Notes: generated by a model not told the origin, from the sequence alone. Numbered from the stretch's first letter, positions 38,660-47,123 are shown. The stretch: DNA of 64,000 bases from Actinomycetota bacterium (GCA_014238065.1 JABABU010000025.1:1-64000), one strand, 5' to 3'. Made by a program: numbers and translations.

Positions 38660-39076
38660 CTAGAAACGCATTCCGTAGGCGTAGCCGTGGTTGTTTGTCC
38701 GCTGGTGAAGATCACCGGTAGCGGGAGGGTTGTTCGTCACCTTGCCGAGGGTGATGACCCCGGTCGGGCAACGGTCGACGCAGAGCGCACACCGTGTGCA
38801 CACGTCCTCGTCGATGATGAAGATCGACGCATCGCTCGGGTCGATGCCGGGCATCTCCGCGCCGATGGATTCGTCGATCGCCGGTGTCGAGAGCAAAAAG
38901 ATGCACTTCCACGGGCAGATGTCGACACAGCCCTCACAGAGAATGCACTCGGACTGATCGATGTTGATGAACTGCTTTGGCTTGACCGCGGCCGCTAGGT
39001 AGTCGGCGTCGACAGCCTGGAGGACGTAGTCGTCGCGGAAGTAGGGAAGTGGTGGGTTCGCGTCGTTCTTGGCCAC
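38660..39076 (-). CDS. 2x[4Fe-4S] ferredoxin in the bc-complex gene run
   Basis: The 138 residues carry two full cluster motifs, CILCEGCVDICP (Cys 44, 47, 50, 54) and CTRCALCVDRCP (Cys 93, 96, 99, 103), separated by a 35-residue insert, with no membrane helix. It could pass electrons to or from the neighbouring cytochrome b complex, or serve the NADH-module-less complex I; both are inference. The GTG start lies one base after the stop of the upstream membrane-protein gene. Confidence 0.9.
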   Translation of the reverse strand: MAKNDANPPLPYFRDDYVLQAVDADYLAAAVKPKQFINIDQSECILCEGCVDICPWKCIFLLSTPAIDESIGAEMPGIDPSDASIFIIDEDVCTRCALCVDRCPTGVITLGKVTNNPPATGDLHQRTNNHGYAYGMRF

Positions 39077-39077
39077 G

Positions 39078-39488
39078 TCAGCCTTCTTTGACCAACGGAC
39101 GGCCGAAGTCGGATGTAGTGATCGGGCCGGTGCGCTCGCCGCGCTTCTGCCACATCACCGCACCGATGGGAATGATGGTCAACGCGACGAGGTGCTCGAC
39201 GACAACGACGAGGTCGCGGACCTTCTGGTAGTCCATCCGGAACGGCATGACCGATGCCTCGGTGAACACAAACTTCTCGTTCGTCCATGCCAGATCGTTG
39301 TCGGCGTAGTCGATCCACTGGTCGGGAAGGATGCCGAAGAGCAGCACGAAGAGCATGAATATGAACACGGAACCGACCATCGCCTCGCCCCATGTCGTCG
39401 GGCGATCGGCGGGGCGCACGTAGGAGTACGCGACGAAGGCACCACACATCGCCAACGTCACGACCAGCGACACGATCAGTGCGACCAC
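39078..39488 (-). CDS. Small membrane protein, first gene of the bc/nuo-14 run
   Basis: The 136 residues have three predicted helices (about 2-25, 35-53 and 95-112) joined by charged loops, and no cofactor motif. I do not recognise a family. GAGGAGG precedes the GTG start at good spacing, so it is a real translation start. Its position ahead of ferredoxin and cytochrome b suggests an accessory subunit or assembly factor of the quinol-oxidising complex. Confidence 0.85.
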   Translation of the reverse strand: MVALIVSLVVTLAMCGAFVAYSYVRPADRPTTWGEAMVGSVFIFMLFVLLFGILPDQWIDYADNDLAWTNEKFVFTEASVMPFRMDYQKVRDLVVVVEHLVALTIIPIGAVMWQKRGERTGPITTSDFGRPLVKEG

Positions 39489-39549
39489 GCTGTTTCCTCC
39501 TCAATGAGATCCGTACTGAATTCACGACAACCGCGACGATGGTTCGCTC

Positions 39550-39567
39550 TTGTGAATTCGCTCACAA
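39550..39567. promoter_or_regulatory. Rex-type operator upstream of the bc/nuo-14 run
   Basis: TTGTGAATTCGCTCACAA differs from the Rex consensus TTGTGAA-N4-TTCACAA by a single base. It touches the candidate -10 box of the leftward promoter (39567-39572), so bound Rex would block RNA polymerase. It is the best of the three Rex-like sites in this window. Confidence 0.8.
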
Positions 39568-39593
39568 TCGTACCCGCGAGTGGCGGGTAACAA
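39567..39593 (-). promoter_or_regulatory. Candidate promoter of the bc/nuo-14 run
   Basis: On the minus strand TTTGTT (39589-39594) or TTGTTA (39588-39593) and TACGAT (39567-39572) are spaced by 16 or 15 bases and lie about 80 bases before the first gene's GTG. The spacer is an inverted repeat and the Rex-type site begins at the -10 box. Confidence 0.5.
39571..39589. repeat. Perfect inverted repeat in the promoter spacer
   Basis: TACCCGC-GAGTG-GCGGGTA has perfect 7-bp arms around a 5-base centre. It lies between the -35 and -10 boxes, directly next to the Rex-type operator. It could be an operator for a second regulator or, in RNA of the other strand, a small hairpin. Confidence 0.6.
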
Positions 39594-39882
39594 ATACGCG
39601 CCGAGGGTTTTAACACGGCAAACACCTATCGACCCAACCCCGCGGCTGGTTCGAGCGGCAGCAAGGAGCGTACGACAGATGGCAGCAGCCGCGAAACGTT
39701 CGGCAGGAACTTCGTCAAGATTCGCCCAGTTGGCACGAACCGGGCTGAAGGGCTGGCAGACTTGTGACTCCGCGTGCCCTGGCGCCTATCGTCATGACCC
39801 GCAAGCACTGATCGCTCGACAGCTCTCGTAAGCTCTCGATTCTCGACACAAGACACTTGACACCGTATAAGCCGAGGCAGCG

Positions 39883-40617
39883 TTGACCGAAGTACCCGAC
39901 TATCTGTTTGAACGTTCGAGGGAGCGCCGCCGTGCGCTTGGTCTGCTCTCTGACGATGGCGAAGCCGGAGGAGGAGCCGCGGCCGCAGCCCCTGCGTTGG
40001 CGAGTCCTGTTGCAGCGGCACCCGTTGCAGCAGCAATCGCGCCTCACGTCGAACCAACCAAACCACTCTCGCCAGCAGCGCAGTCAGCGATCAGCCGCGA
40101 CAAGGTTCCGATGTGGATCCTCCCTGTGCTTTTCCTCCTTCCGATCTGGGGCTTCACGTACGTGCAGCTGCTCGAAGACGATGCACCGATTCCCGACACT
40201 GCGCTCAACCGCGGTGCGATGGTGTTCGCGACCAACCAGTGCGCGAGCTGCCACGGCGGCACCGGCGGCGGTGGGGTCGGCTACCAGCTGAACGAGGGCG
40301 AAGCGCTCCTCACCTTCCCGACCGTCGATCCCATGCTCGACTGGATCGCATCCGGTACAGAGGCCTGGGGAGTCGGTAACGCCATCGGCGATCCGAACCG
40401 CCCCGGCGGCGCTCATATCGCCGGTGATCGTGCCGTGATGCCTGGGTTCAGCCAGACGCTCTCCGAGAGCGACATCTACGCGGTGGCAAGATTCGTCAGA
40501 GAACAACTCGCCGGCGAAGAACTCACCCCAGAACAGATCGCGGATCGGGATCTCCACTGGGAGGATCTCGGCGGTGGCGGTGGCGGCGGCGGCGGTCACG
40601 GTGACGGTCACGGCTGA
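39883..40617 (+). CDS. Membrane-anchored monoheme cytochrome c
   Basis: The 244 residues begin with MTEVPDYLFERSRERRRALG and an Ala-rich linker, then one membrane helix (about 76-95), a single heme site CASCH at 120-124 and a distal Met in RAVMPGFSQTLSE. The C-terminal tail is nine Gly followed by HGDGHG. The start is TTG with GAGG upstream. The N-terminal motif resembles that of the cytochrome b subunit IV. It probably carries electrons from the bc complex to an oxidase not in this window. Confidence 0.88.
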   Translation: MTEVPDYLFERSRERRRALGLLSDDGEAGGGAAAAAPALASPVAAAPVAAAIAPHVEPTKPLSPAAQSAISRDKVPMWILPVLFLLPIWGFTYVQLLEDDAPIPDTALNRGAMVFATNQCASCHGGTGGGGVGYQLNEGEALLTFPTVDPMLDWIASGTEAWGVGNAIGDPNRPGGAHIAGDRAVMPGFSQTLSESDIYAVARFVREQLAGEELTPEQIADRDLHWEDLGGGGGGGGGHGDGHG

Positions 40618-40667
40618 TTTCGCCGTGGCTCAGTAGGTAGACGACCGGACGACGTCGGGTCCAGAAG

Positions 40668-41981
40668 ATGCCACCTACCCAAGCCGAACATTCCACGTCG
40701 GTACTTGTCGTCGGTGGGGGGCCGACCGGTCTTGCAGCTGCGATCTCATTGGCGCGGGTTGGTGTCGACGTCACCGTTGTCGACGCACGCGTCGGCGAAC
40801 ATCCACCTCACGCGACCGGTGCACTGACGCCACGAGCGGTCACGCAACTCTCCGAACTGGTCGACCTCGACCGTCTCACCGGACACGATGTCTCCGGCGT
40901 GCGGGTTCTCGTCCACGGACGCGTGGTCGATCTTCGCTGGCCGGAACACCCCGACTACGTCCTGCCGGGCAAGGTCGTCAGTCGCGCCGATCTCGACGGC
41001 GCCCTTCGCGACACAGCGATCGAGGCGGGCGCCACAATCTGGACCGCAGCAACAGCGACGGCTCCCCTCATCGACGACGGCATCGTCGCCGGCGCGACCA
41101 TCGAACAAGCAGGCGACTCCAGCCAGACGACCGAGTTCGACGACGCAGGCAAGGCCATCACCACTGTCGATGTGCGTTCGAAGTTCGTCCTGATCGCCGA
41201 CGGGGCGCTGTCGCACTTCGGACGCGCTCTCGGGACGGCCAGAAACCGATCACACCCGATGGGCGTAGTCGCCCGCGTCAGACTGCCGAGTCCGTCGAGC
41301 GGCGAGCCGTGGATCGAGACCGCCATCGACTTGCACGACTCGATCGGCAAACCCATTCCAGGATTCGGGTGGGTGTTTCCCGGCGGCGATGGCCACGCAA
41401 CGGTCGGTGTCGGGCTGCTCACCGCATTTCGACAAACCGAGGACCCTCCCATAGCCGACCTTCTCCGCTCATGGCTCGCCCGCCTCCCCGGTCACTGGGG
41501 GATCAACGGAGACCGCATCGATCTCACTTCGCTGCCAATCGACACCGGTCGACTGCCGATGGGCGGCTCAGTTCACCCCAAGTCGGGCCCCAACTGGCTG
41601 GTCGCCGGAGATGCGGCCGGCATGGCGAGCCCGATCAACGGCGCCGGCCTCGAGAGCGCGCTCGAGACGGGACAGATCGCCGCGCAGGTCATCGGCCAGT
41701 CGCTGAGCGAGGACAACGGCCTTACCCTCCGCACATTCGAGCGATACCTCGAAGCCGAGTGGGGTCGTCAGCTCAAGGTGGCCAGACTCGCAGCCAGAGC
41801 CATCGCAAAGCCTCGCATCGCGCGACCGCTCACGAACTGGGCCAGCCGGTCGCCCGAACTCCTCGCCGGCGGTCTGCGCATCGTCACCGGCCTCCAACGC
41901 GACGACAACCCTGGCCGCGCCGAACGCAATTTCGCCAGGGTCGCAAGAATCGCGTCGCTCATTCCTGAGCGCAGCAGCTAG
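40668..41981 (+). CDS. FAD-dependent geranylgeranyl-reductase-family oxidoreductase
   Basis: The 437 residues have the FAD dinucleotide-binding motif VLVVGGGPTGLAAAISLA (12-29) and the second FAD site WLVAGDAAGMASPINGAGLE with ALETG following. This is the geranylgeranyl reductase family. In mycobacteria a related enzyme, MenJ, saturates one bond of menaquinone. Its position 50 bases after a cytochrome c gene and beside two complex I loci makes a menaquinone-modifying role plausible, but lipid or carotenoid substrates are also possible. Confidence 0.8.
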   Translation: MPPTQAEHSTSVLVVGGGPTGLAAAISLARVGVDVTVVDARVGEHPPHATGALTPRAVTQLSELVDLDRLTGHDVSGVRVLVHGRVVDLRWPEHPDYVLPGKVVSRADLDGALRDTAIEAGATIWTAATATAPLIDDGIVAGATIEQAGDSSQTTEFDDAGKAITTVDVRSKFVLIADGALSHFGRALGTARNRSHPMGVVARVRLPSPSSGEPWIETAIDLHDSIGKPIPGFGWVFPGGDGHATVGVGLLTAFRQTEDPPIADLLRSWLARLPGHWGINGDRIDLTSLPIDTGRLPMGGSVHPKSGPNWLVAGDAAGMASPINGAGLESALETGQIAAQVIGQSLSEDNGLTLRTFERYLEAEWGRQLKVARLAARAIAKPRIARPLTNWASRSPELLAGGLRIVTGLQRDDNPGRAERNFARVARIASLIPERSS

Positions 41982-42127
41982 ATCGTCGTTGTTCCGATAC
42001 AACCCTGCTAGATGCCGCTCAGGGGAATCCCGCTGCCATGAGGCGACATCTCTTCCCCCGGGTCAGCGGTTCGAGCGCCATGGAGCCGTGGGTGCAGAGT
42101 CACCCCCCGGCGGCGCTGCGTGTGCCG

Positions 42128-43384
42128 CTACAGGTCAGCGAGGGTGTCGGTGGCAGCGGCGATGACCTGACCGACGATGGCATGTGTGTGTGCGAGTCCT
42201 GGGAACAGGATCTCATAGGCGCCCGGGGCGAGCGCCACGCCCCTGTCGAGCATTCCGTGAAAGAACGACGCATACGTGACCTCGTCGGTGGTACGCGCTT
42301 CGTCGTAGTTGCCGGGGGTGCTTCGGCCGAGGAACACCCCGACCAACGTTCCGACCCGAGGGATCACCGCTTCGACTCCCGCCGCGTCAAACGCCGACTG
42401 AAGTCCATCGGCGAGACGCGCCGCAGTTGCCTCGAGTTGGCCGTAGACCTCTGGGGTCAAGAGATCGAGAGCGGCCATTCCTGCTGCTGTCGCCAGTGGA
42501 TTCCCTGACAATGTTCCCGCTTGGTACACCGGCCCATCAGGCGCGAGCGAGCCCATCACCTCGCTGCTTCCTCCGAATGCGCCGATCGGAAGGCCACCAC
42601 CGATGATCTTTCCGAAGCACAGAAGGTCGGGGCGAACGCCGAAGTGCCCGGCAGCTCCGGCGTGGCTGAGCCTGAAACCGGTGATGACCTCGTCGAAGAT
42701 CAACAACGCACCCACTCGATCGCATTCGGAGCGAACGGCTTCGAGGAACCCGATGCCAGGTGCAACGAGCCCCATGTTGGCGGCCACGGGTTCGATGATC
42801 ACACAGGCGTATGAATCATCCAGTTCGGGAACGACGTTGTAGGGGGCGACGACAGTGTCGGCGACCGCCGCCGCAGGAACACCGGCAGACCCAGAGAGCC
42901 CAAAGGTGGCCATCCCGCTGCCACCGGCGGCGAGCAGCATGTCGGCATGACCGTGGTAGTTGCCCGCGAACTTCAGGATGCGGTCGCGACCGGTATGGCC
43001 GCGGGCAAGTCGGATCGCCGACATTGTCGCTTCTGTGCCGGAGTTCACCAGCCGTACACGGTCAACGGCTTCGATCCGATCGCAGATCGCCTCGGCAAGA
43101 GTGACTTCACCCGGTGTCGGAGCGCCGTACGACGTGCCCTTCGACGCCGCTGTCGTGATGGCTTCGACGATCGAAGGATGCGCGTGGCCGGCGATCACCG
43201 CGCCGTAGGACTGGACGAGATCGATGTACTGCTTTCCCTCGACATCCCACACATGGGCACCGTTGGCCCGCTCGACGAAATACGGCGATCCGCCGACAGC
43301 CCCGAAGGCTCTGACGGGCGAATTGACACCACCGGGAATGCGTTCCCTGGCCCTGTCGAAGAGATCAGCGTTGTTCGGCATCAT
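42128..43384 (-). CDS. hemL: Glutamate-1-semialdehyde 2,1-aminomutase
   Basis: The 418 residues match the full enzyme: SPVRAFGAVGGSPYF at the start, SGTEATMSAIRLAR, and the PLP lysine in LLCFGKIIGGGLPIGAFGG. It converts glutamate-1-semialdehyde to 5-aminolevulinate, the step after HemA. It is the last gene of the rex-hem series. Two adjacent ATGs (43384, 43381) make the start uncertain by one residue. Confidence 0.97.
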   Translation of the reverse strand: MMPNNADLFDRARERIPGGVNSPVRAFGAVGGSPYFVERANGAHVWDVEGKQYIDLVQSYGAVIAGHAHPSIVEAITTAASKGTSYGAPTPGEVTLAEAICDRIEAVDRVRLVNSGTEATMSAIRLARGHTGRDRILKFAGNYHGHADMLLAAGGSGMATFGLSGSAGVPAAAVADTVVAPYNVVPELDDSYACVIIEPVAANMGLVAPGIGFLEAVRSECDRVGALLIFDEVITGFRLSHAGAAGHFGVRPDLLCFGKIIGGGLPIGAFGGSSEVMGSLAPDGPVYQAGTLSGNPLATAAGMAALDLLTPEVYGQLEATAARLADGLQSAFDAAGVEAVIPRVGTLVGVFLGRSTPGNYDEARTTDEVTYASFFHGMLDRGVALAPGAYEILFPGLAHTHAIVGQVIAAATDTLADL

Positions 43385-43436
43385 TCGATCCTAGGGCTGA
43401 ACCCGAGCGTCCTGACGCCCGAGGAAGGCCCCGATC

Positions 43437-44174
43437 TCACGCATCACCGACGAAGTCGACAACCGCCTCGACGAGACCTTCGATCGACTGAACCGCAGCC
43501 TCGACCGCGACGGTGAGGCCTTCGGCCCGGACGGTTTCCGACGTCGCGGGGCCGATGGTGACGACTGGAGGAGTCTCCGCGGATGTCACCAGTTGCAGCC
43601 AACTCCGCACCGACGACCCGGCGGTGAAGATGACGGCATCCGCCGCAATCGCGAGATCGACCACAGCAGGATCAGGGATCACCGCCCTGGTCTCGTATGC
43701 GACGACGTGGTCGACGATCCAACCTGATGCCTGAAGTGCCATCGCGAACTCGGGGCGCGGTGCAGCTGCAGCGACGTACATCACGCGTCCAGTTCCAGAG
43801 GGCGAGCCCAGTTCCACAGCCAGATCCGCGGCCGTGTGACGTTTCGGCACAATGTCCACAGACCAGCCGTTTCGCTCGAGCACGTCGGCAGTTGCCGGGC
43901 CTACTGCCGCCACCGACACACCGCTCGTCGGCATCGAAAACGCAGCGAGCACTCGGGAAGCAGTCGCCGAGGTCACGGCGATGATGTCACCGACCGAGGC
44001 GTGTCGGATCGCCTCCTCCAGGTGCACGAGGCCGTCCGCCGGAGGGCTCGACTCTGTGACGGGAATCGAGATCACCTCGGCTCCACGCTCGGAAAGCATT
44101 CGCTGTAGCCCTCCCCCGCTGGAGGCCGGTCGAGCCACGGCGATTGTCCGACCGAGCAACGCTGGGTTCGTCAT
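43437..44174 (-). CDS. hemD: Uroporphyrinogen-III synthase
   Basis: The 245-residue protein has the two-lobed HemD layout, with GRTIAVARP near the start, VAAVGPATADVLERNGW mid-protein, FTAGSSVRSWL and VVTIGPATSETVRAEG near the end. It closes hydroxymethylbilane to uroporphyrinogen III. The ATG at 44174 overlaps the hemC stop by four bases and removes an upstream basic extension. Confidence 0.93.
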   Translation of the reverse strand: MTNPALLGRTIAVARPASSGGGLQRMLSERGAEVISIPVTESSPPADGLVHLEEAIRHASVGDIIAVTSATASRVLAAFSMPTSGVSVAAVGPATADVLERNGWSVDIVPKRHTAADLAVELGSPSGTGRVMYVAAAAPRPEFAMALQASGWIVDHVVAYETRAVIPDPAVVDLAIAADAVIFTAGSSVRSWLQLVTSAETPPVVTIGPATSETVRAEGLTVAVEAAVQSIEGLVEAVVDFVGDA

Positions 44175-45061
44175 CTGTTCGCGAGCAGTTCGCGACCACC
44201 GACTTCGAGCAGCCGGCGGGCGACTGAGATCCCGAGGACCCAAGGGTCGAAGCCTCGATCAGTGACACGCAGAACTCGGGTCCCGTCGAAACTCGAGAGC
44301 AACGCGTCGAGGACGATCTCGTCGCCATCGACGGACGCCCACGCTCCGACTGGGAGATCGCACCCTCCACCGAGTTCGGCGAGATAGGCGCGTTCTGCGC
44401 TCACGGTCCGCCGAACGAGGTGGTCCTCGATCAGTGCGAGTGCCGAGCGCATGTCTGCGTCGGCGACCCTGCACTCGACTGCGAGAGCGCCCTGGCCGAC
44501 CTGGGGAACAACGACGTCCGGGTCGAGGCGCTCATCGATTCGGTGACCGAGGTCGATCCTGTCGAGGCCACAGCAGGCTGCAACGATCGCATCGACTTCA
44601 CCGAGTTTCCCGAGCCTGGTCGTCATGTTGCCACGAAGACCGACAAACTCGAGATCAGGACGGAGCGCGGCGAGTTGCGCCTTCCTTCTGATCGAACCGG
44701 TGGCGACAACCGCTCCGTTGCGGAGGCCGTTCAGAGTCCCGCCCACGAGGCCGTCCCGAATGTCGGCTCGTTCCGGAAATGCTGCAACCACAAGTCCATC
44801 CGGAGGCGTTGACGTGAGGTCCTTCGCGCTGTGGACGGCGATGTCGGCTCGACCATCGAGCACCGCGCTCTGCACCTCTTTGGCGAAGACTCCTCGACCG
44901 CCCATCTGCTCGATGGGTGTCGTCTGGTCGAGATCGCCTGACGTGTGCACCACGACAACGTCGACCTCGATCGAAGGATCAGTGGCTCTCAGCAATTCGG
45001 CTACGCGATCGGTCTGCCAGCGCGCAAGAGGGCTACCTCTCGTCGCGGCCCGGATCAGCAT
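44171..45061 (-). CDS. hemC: Hydroxymethylbilane synthase (porphobilinogen deaminase)
   Basis: The 296 residues have the catalytic Asp81 in HSAKDLTSTPPDGL, the pyrrole-binding TGSIRRKAQL segment and Cys234 in GGGCDLPVGA, which carries the dipyrromethane cofactor. It starts 15 bases after hemA and is coupled to hemD. Confidence 0.97.
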   Translation of the reverse strand: MLIRAATRGSPLARWQTDRVAELLRATDPSIEVDVVVVHTSGDLDQTTPIEQMGGRGVFAKEVQSAVLDGRADIAVHSAKDLTSTPPDGLVVAAFPERADIRDGLVGGTLNGLRNGAVVATGSIRRKAQLAALRPDLEFVGLRGNMTTRLGKLGEVDAIVAACCGLDRIDLGHRIDERLDPDVVVPQVGQGALAVECRVADADMRSALALIEDHLVRRTVSAERAYLAELGGGCDLPVGAWASVDGDEIVLDALLSSFDGTRVLRVTDRGFDPWVLGISVARRLLEVGGRELLANR

Positions 45062-45076
45062 CGGGGTAAACCTGAC

Positions 45077-46336
45077 TCAGAGGCCGTAGAGATCGCGCAA
45101 GCTGTCTGCGAGGCGGTCACCCTTCGGTGTCCCTGCCGCATCCTTGACCGAGACCGTCGGGTTGTGAATCAATTTCGCGACGAGGCGCTTGGTGAGGGCC
45201 TCGACGGCCGCACGCTCTTCGGGGCTCAGATCGCTAAGGAGCCGATCGGAATGTTCGACTTCGTTTCGCCGGACTGCTTCGGCCTCGCGATGAAGTGAGG
45301 CGATGAGCGGCGCCACGCCACGAGCGGATCGGTCGTCTCCGAACCGAACAACTTCGTCGGAGACGATCGTTTCCACTGAGGCAACTTCACGATCTCGTTC
45401 ACGTCGGCCGCGTGCCGCGAACTCGCCGAGATCATCCATGTCGAGAAGGGTGACACCTTCGATGAAGCCCGCAGAGGGATCGACATCTCGCGGAACAGCA
45501 ACATCAACGATAACGAGAGGTCGGTTGGCGCGGTCAGCGAGGACGCGTGACAGGTCTGCGTGGTCGACGATGGTCGATGTCGCACCAGTACCGGTGAGCA
45601 GAAGATCGACGCGGGTCAACGCCCCCGAGAGATCAGCCAGCGGGATGGGTTTCCCATCGACGCGTGCTGCCAACTCGACTGCGCGCTCGGCGGTGCGGTT
45701 TGCGACGAGCACTTCCTCGACCTTGCGTTCGCGAAGTGACTGCAGCATTCCTTCGGCCATGTCACCGGCACCGACCACCATGACCCTGCGTCCGACGAGC
45801 CCGCCAAGTCGGTCCGCAGCCATCGCCACAGCAGCTTGAGACACCGACGTGATGTTCCTGGCAATGCCAGTCTCGGCTCGTGCACGTTTGCCTGTTGTGA
45901 CAGCGTGACGGAACAACAAGTTAAGAACAGGACCGCTCACGCCGGAAAGACGAGCGGCCTCCCATGCTGATTTCACCTGACCGAGAATCTCCGACTCGCC
46001 AAGTACCGCAGAGTCGACACCAGACGCAACGCGGAAGAGGTGTGCTACGGCTTCATCGTCGTAGTGAACGTAGAGATCATCGGCAAATCGATCGGGCGGC
46101 AAGAACGAACGCTCGGAGAAATACGACCGGATGTCTTCGTATGCGCCATGGAAACGTTCGGCAACGGCATAGACCTCAGTGCGGTTGCAGGTCGACAGGA
46201 CCACGACCTCGCTGATGTTCTCGCGACCCATGAGATCGTCGAAGCTCTTGACAAGATCGTCATCGCGTACCGACAACTCTTCGAGCAACTCGAGTGGAGC
46301 GCTTTGATGGTTCAAACCGATGACAACGATCGACAC
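45077..46336 (-). CDS. hemA: Glutamyl-tRNA reductase
   Basis: The 419 residues contain the catalytic Cys50 in LSTCNRTEVYA, the tRNA-dependent catalytic domain, a Rossmann domain with VVGAGDMAEGM and a C-terminal dimerisation helix. It reduces glutamyl-tRNA to glutamate-1-semialdehyde, the first step of C5-pathway heme synthesis. The start is GTG. A Rex-type operator sits 72 bases upstream, so hemACDL may have its own promoter besides that of rex. Confidence 0.97.
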   Translation of the reverse strand: MSIVVIGLNHQSAPLELLEELSVRDDDLVKSFDDLMGRENISEVVVLSTCNRTEVYAVAERFHGAYEDIRSYFSERSFLPPDRFADDLYVHYDDEAVAHLFRVASGVDSAVLGESEILGQVKSAWEAARLSGVSGPVLNLLFRHAVTTGKRARAETGIARNITSVSQAAVAMAADRLGGLVGRRVMVVGAGDMAEGMLQSLRERKVEEVLVANRTAERAVELAARVDGKPIPLADLSGALTRVDLLLTGTGATSTIVDHADLSRVLADRANRPLVIVDVAVPRDVDPSAGFIEGVTLLDMDDLGEFAARGRRERDREVASVETIVSDEVVRFGDDRSARGVAPLIASLHREAEAVRRNEVEHSDRLLSDLSPEERAAVEALTKRLVAKLIHNPTVSVKDAAGTPKGDRLADSLRDLYGL

Positions 46337-46407
46337 TGCTCAACAGACCTCTGGGGGAGGAAATCTCGTGCACACAGCATCCCCGATCCGGACGGAAATT
46401 GCCAAGT

Positions 46408-46425
46408 GCGTGAATGAATTCACAA
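46408..46425. promoter_or_regulatory. Rex-type operator between rex and hemA
   Basis: GCGTGAATGAATTCACAA has one perfect half (TTCACAA) and a GTGAA-N4-TTCAC core matching the Rex consensus, with two mismatches in the other half. It lies in the 109-base gap between the rex stop and the hemA start. In Streptomyces coelicolor rex and hemACD form an operon under Rex control, but the site there is upstream of rex. Confidence 0.7.
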
Positions 46426-46445
46426 TCATGACCTCAGCGATCTCT

Positions 46446-47123
46446 TCAAGCAGATTTCGCGCCAGCCGAAGACCGCTCTTGTTGCTCTGCATAGAACGAT
46501 AGGACCTGCAACTCGAGACCGAGGTCCACTTTACGGACCCGAACGTCATCCGGCACAGTCAAGACCCCAGGAGCAAAGTTGAGCAGGCTTTTTACCCCTG
46601 CGGAAATGGCGCGATCAGCGACAGCTTGAGCCGCCGACTGAGGGGTGGCAATCACTACGATGCAGCCGGGATGAGCATTCACGACGTCCACGACGTCCTC
46701 GGGGCCGACGACGCTCACACCGGACATCTTCATGCCGATCTTGCTCGGGTCGACATCGATCATGGCGACGATGTTGAATCCGCGATCGCTGAAGCCACGG
46801 TAGTTCGCCAACGCCTGACCGAGGTGACCGGCACCGGCGATGACCACGCCGCGCTCATGCGTGAGCCCGAGGGCCCTACTCATCTGGAAGATCAGATACG
46901 GGACCTCGTAGCCAACGCCTCGCGTGCCATACGACCCGAGAAAGCTGAGGTCTTTGCGGACCTTCGCTGCATTCACGCCCGCGAGTTCGGCCAGGTGGAC
47001 CGACGACACCGTGTCGTTCCCCTCCGAATCGAGTTCGCGCAGCACGCGCAAGTACACCGGGAGTCTCGCCACCGTCGCTTCGGGTATGCCGCGTGACATG
47101 AGGCGAAGAGTAGCTGTTTTCAC
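46446..47123 (-). CDS. rex: Redox-sensing transcriptional repressor Rex
   Basis: The 225 residues have the Rex winged-helix domain (IPEATVARLPVYLRVLREL to KVRKDLSFLGSYGTRGVGY) and an NAD(H)-binding Rossmann domain with GAGHLG at 97-102. Rex binds operators when NAD+ is high and leaves them when NADH rises. Three matching palindromes occur in this window. The GTG at 47123 is used here; an ATG at 47099 would give MSRGIPEATVARL. Confidence 0.97.
   Translation of the reverse strand: MKTATLRLMSRGIPEATVARLPVYLRVLRELDSEGNDTVSSVHLAELAGVNAAKVRKDLSFLGSYGTRGVGYEVPYLIFQMSRALGLTHERGVVIAGAGHLGQALANYRGFSDRGFNIVAMIDVDPSKIGMKMSGVSVVGPEDVVDVVNAHPGCIVVIATPQSAAQAVADRAISAGVKSLLNFAPGVLTVPDDVRVRKVDLGLELQVLSFYAEQQERSSAGAKSA

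Larger units (their letters stand above)
39489..39882. other. Divergent control region between bc/nuo-14 run and cytochrome c gene
   Basis: This 394-base interval holds the leftward promoter, a Rex-type operator and a second palindrome near 39550-39593. The rightward half (39600-39882) has no convincing gene. A TATAAG box at about 39866 lies shortly before the cytochrome c start and could be its -10 element. Confidence 0.6.

Noticed and set aside
39580-39831. An 83-codon plus-strand frame in the divergent control region
   Set aside because: It has no ribosome site and no family, and it overlaps the promoter elements of the leftward run.
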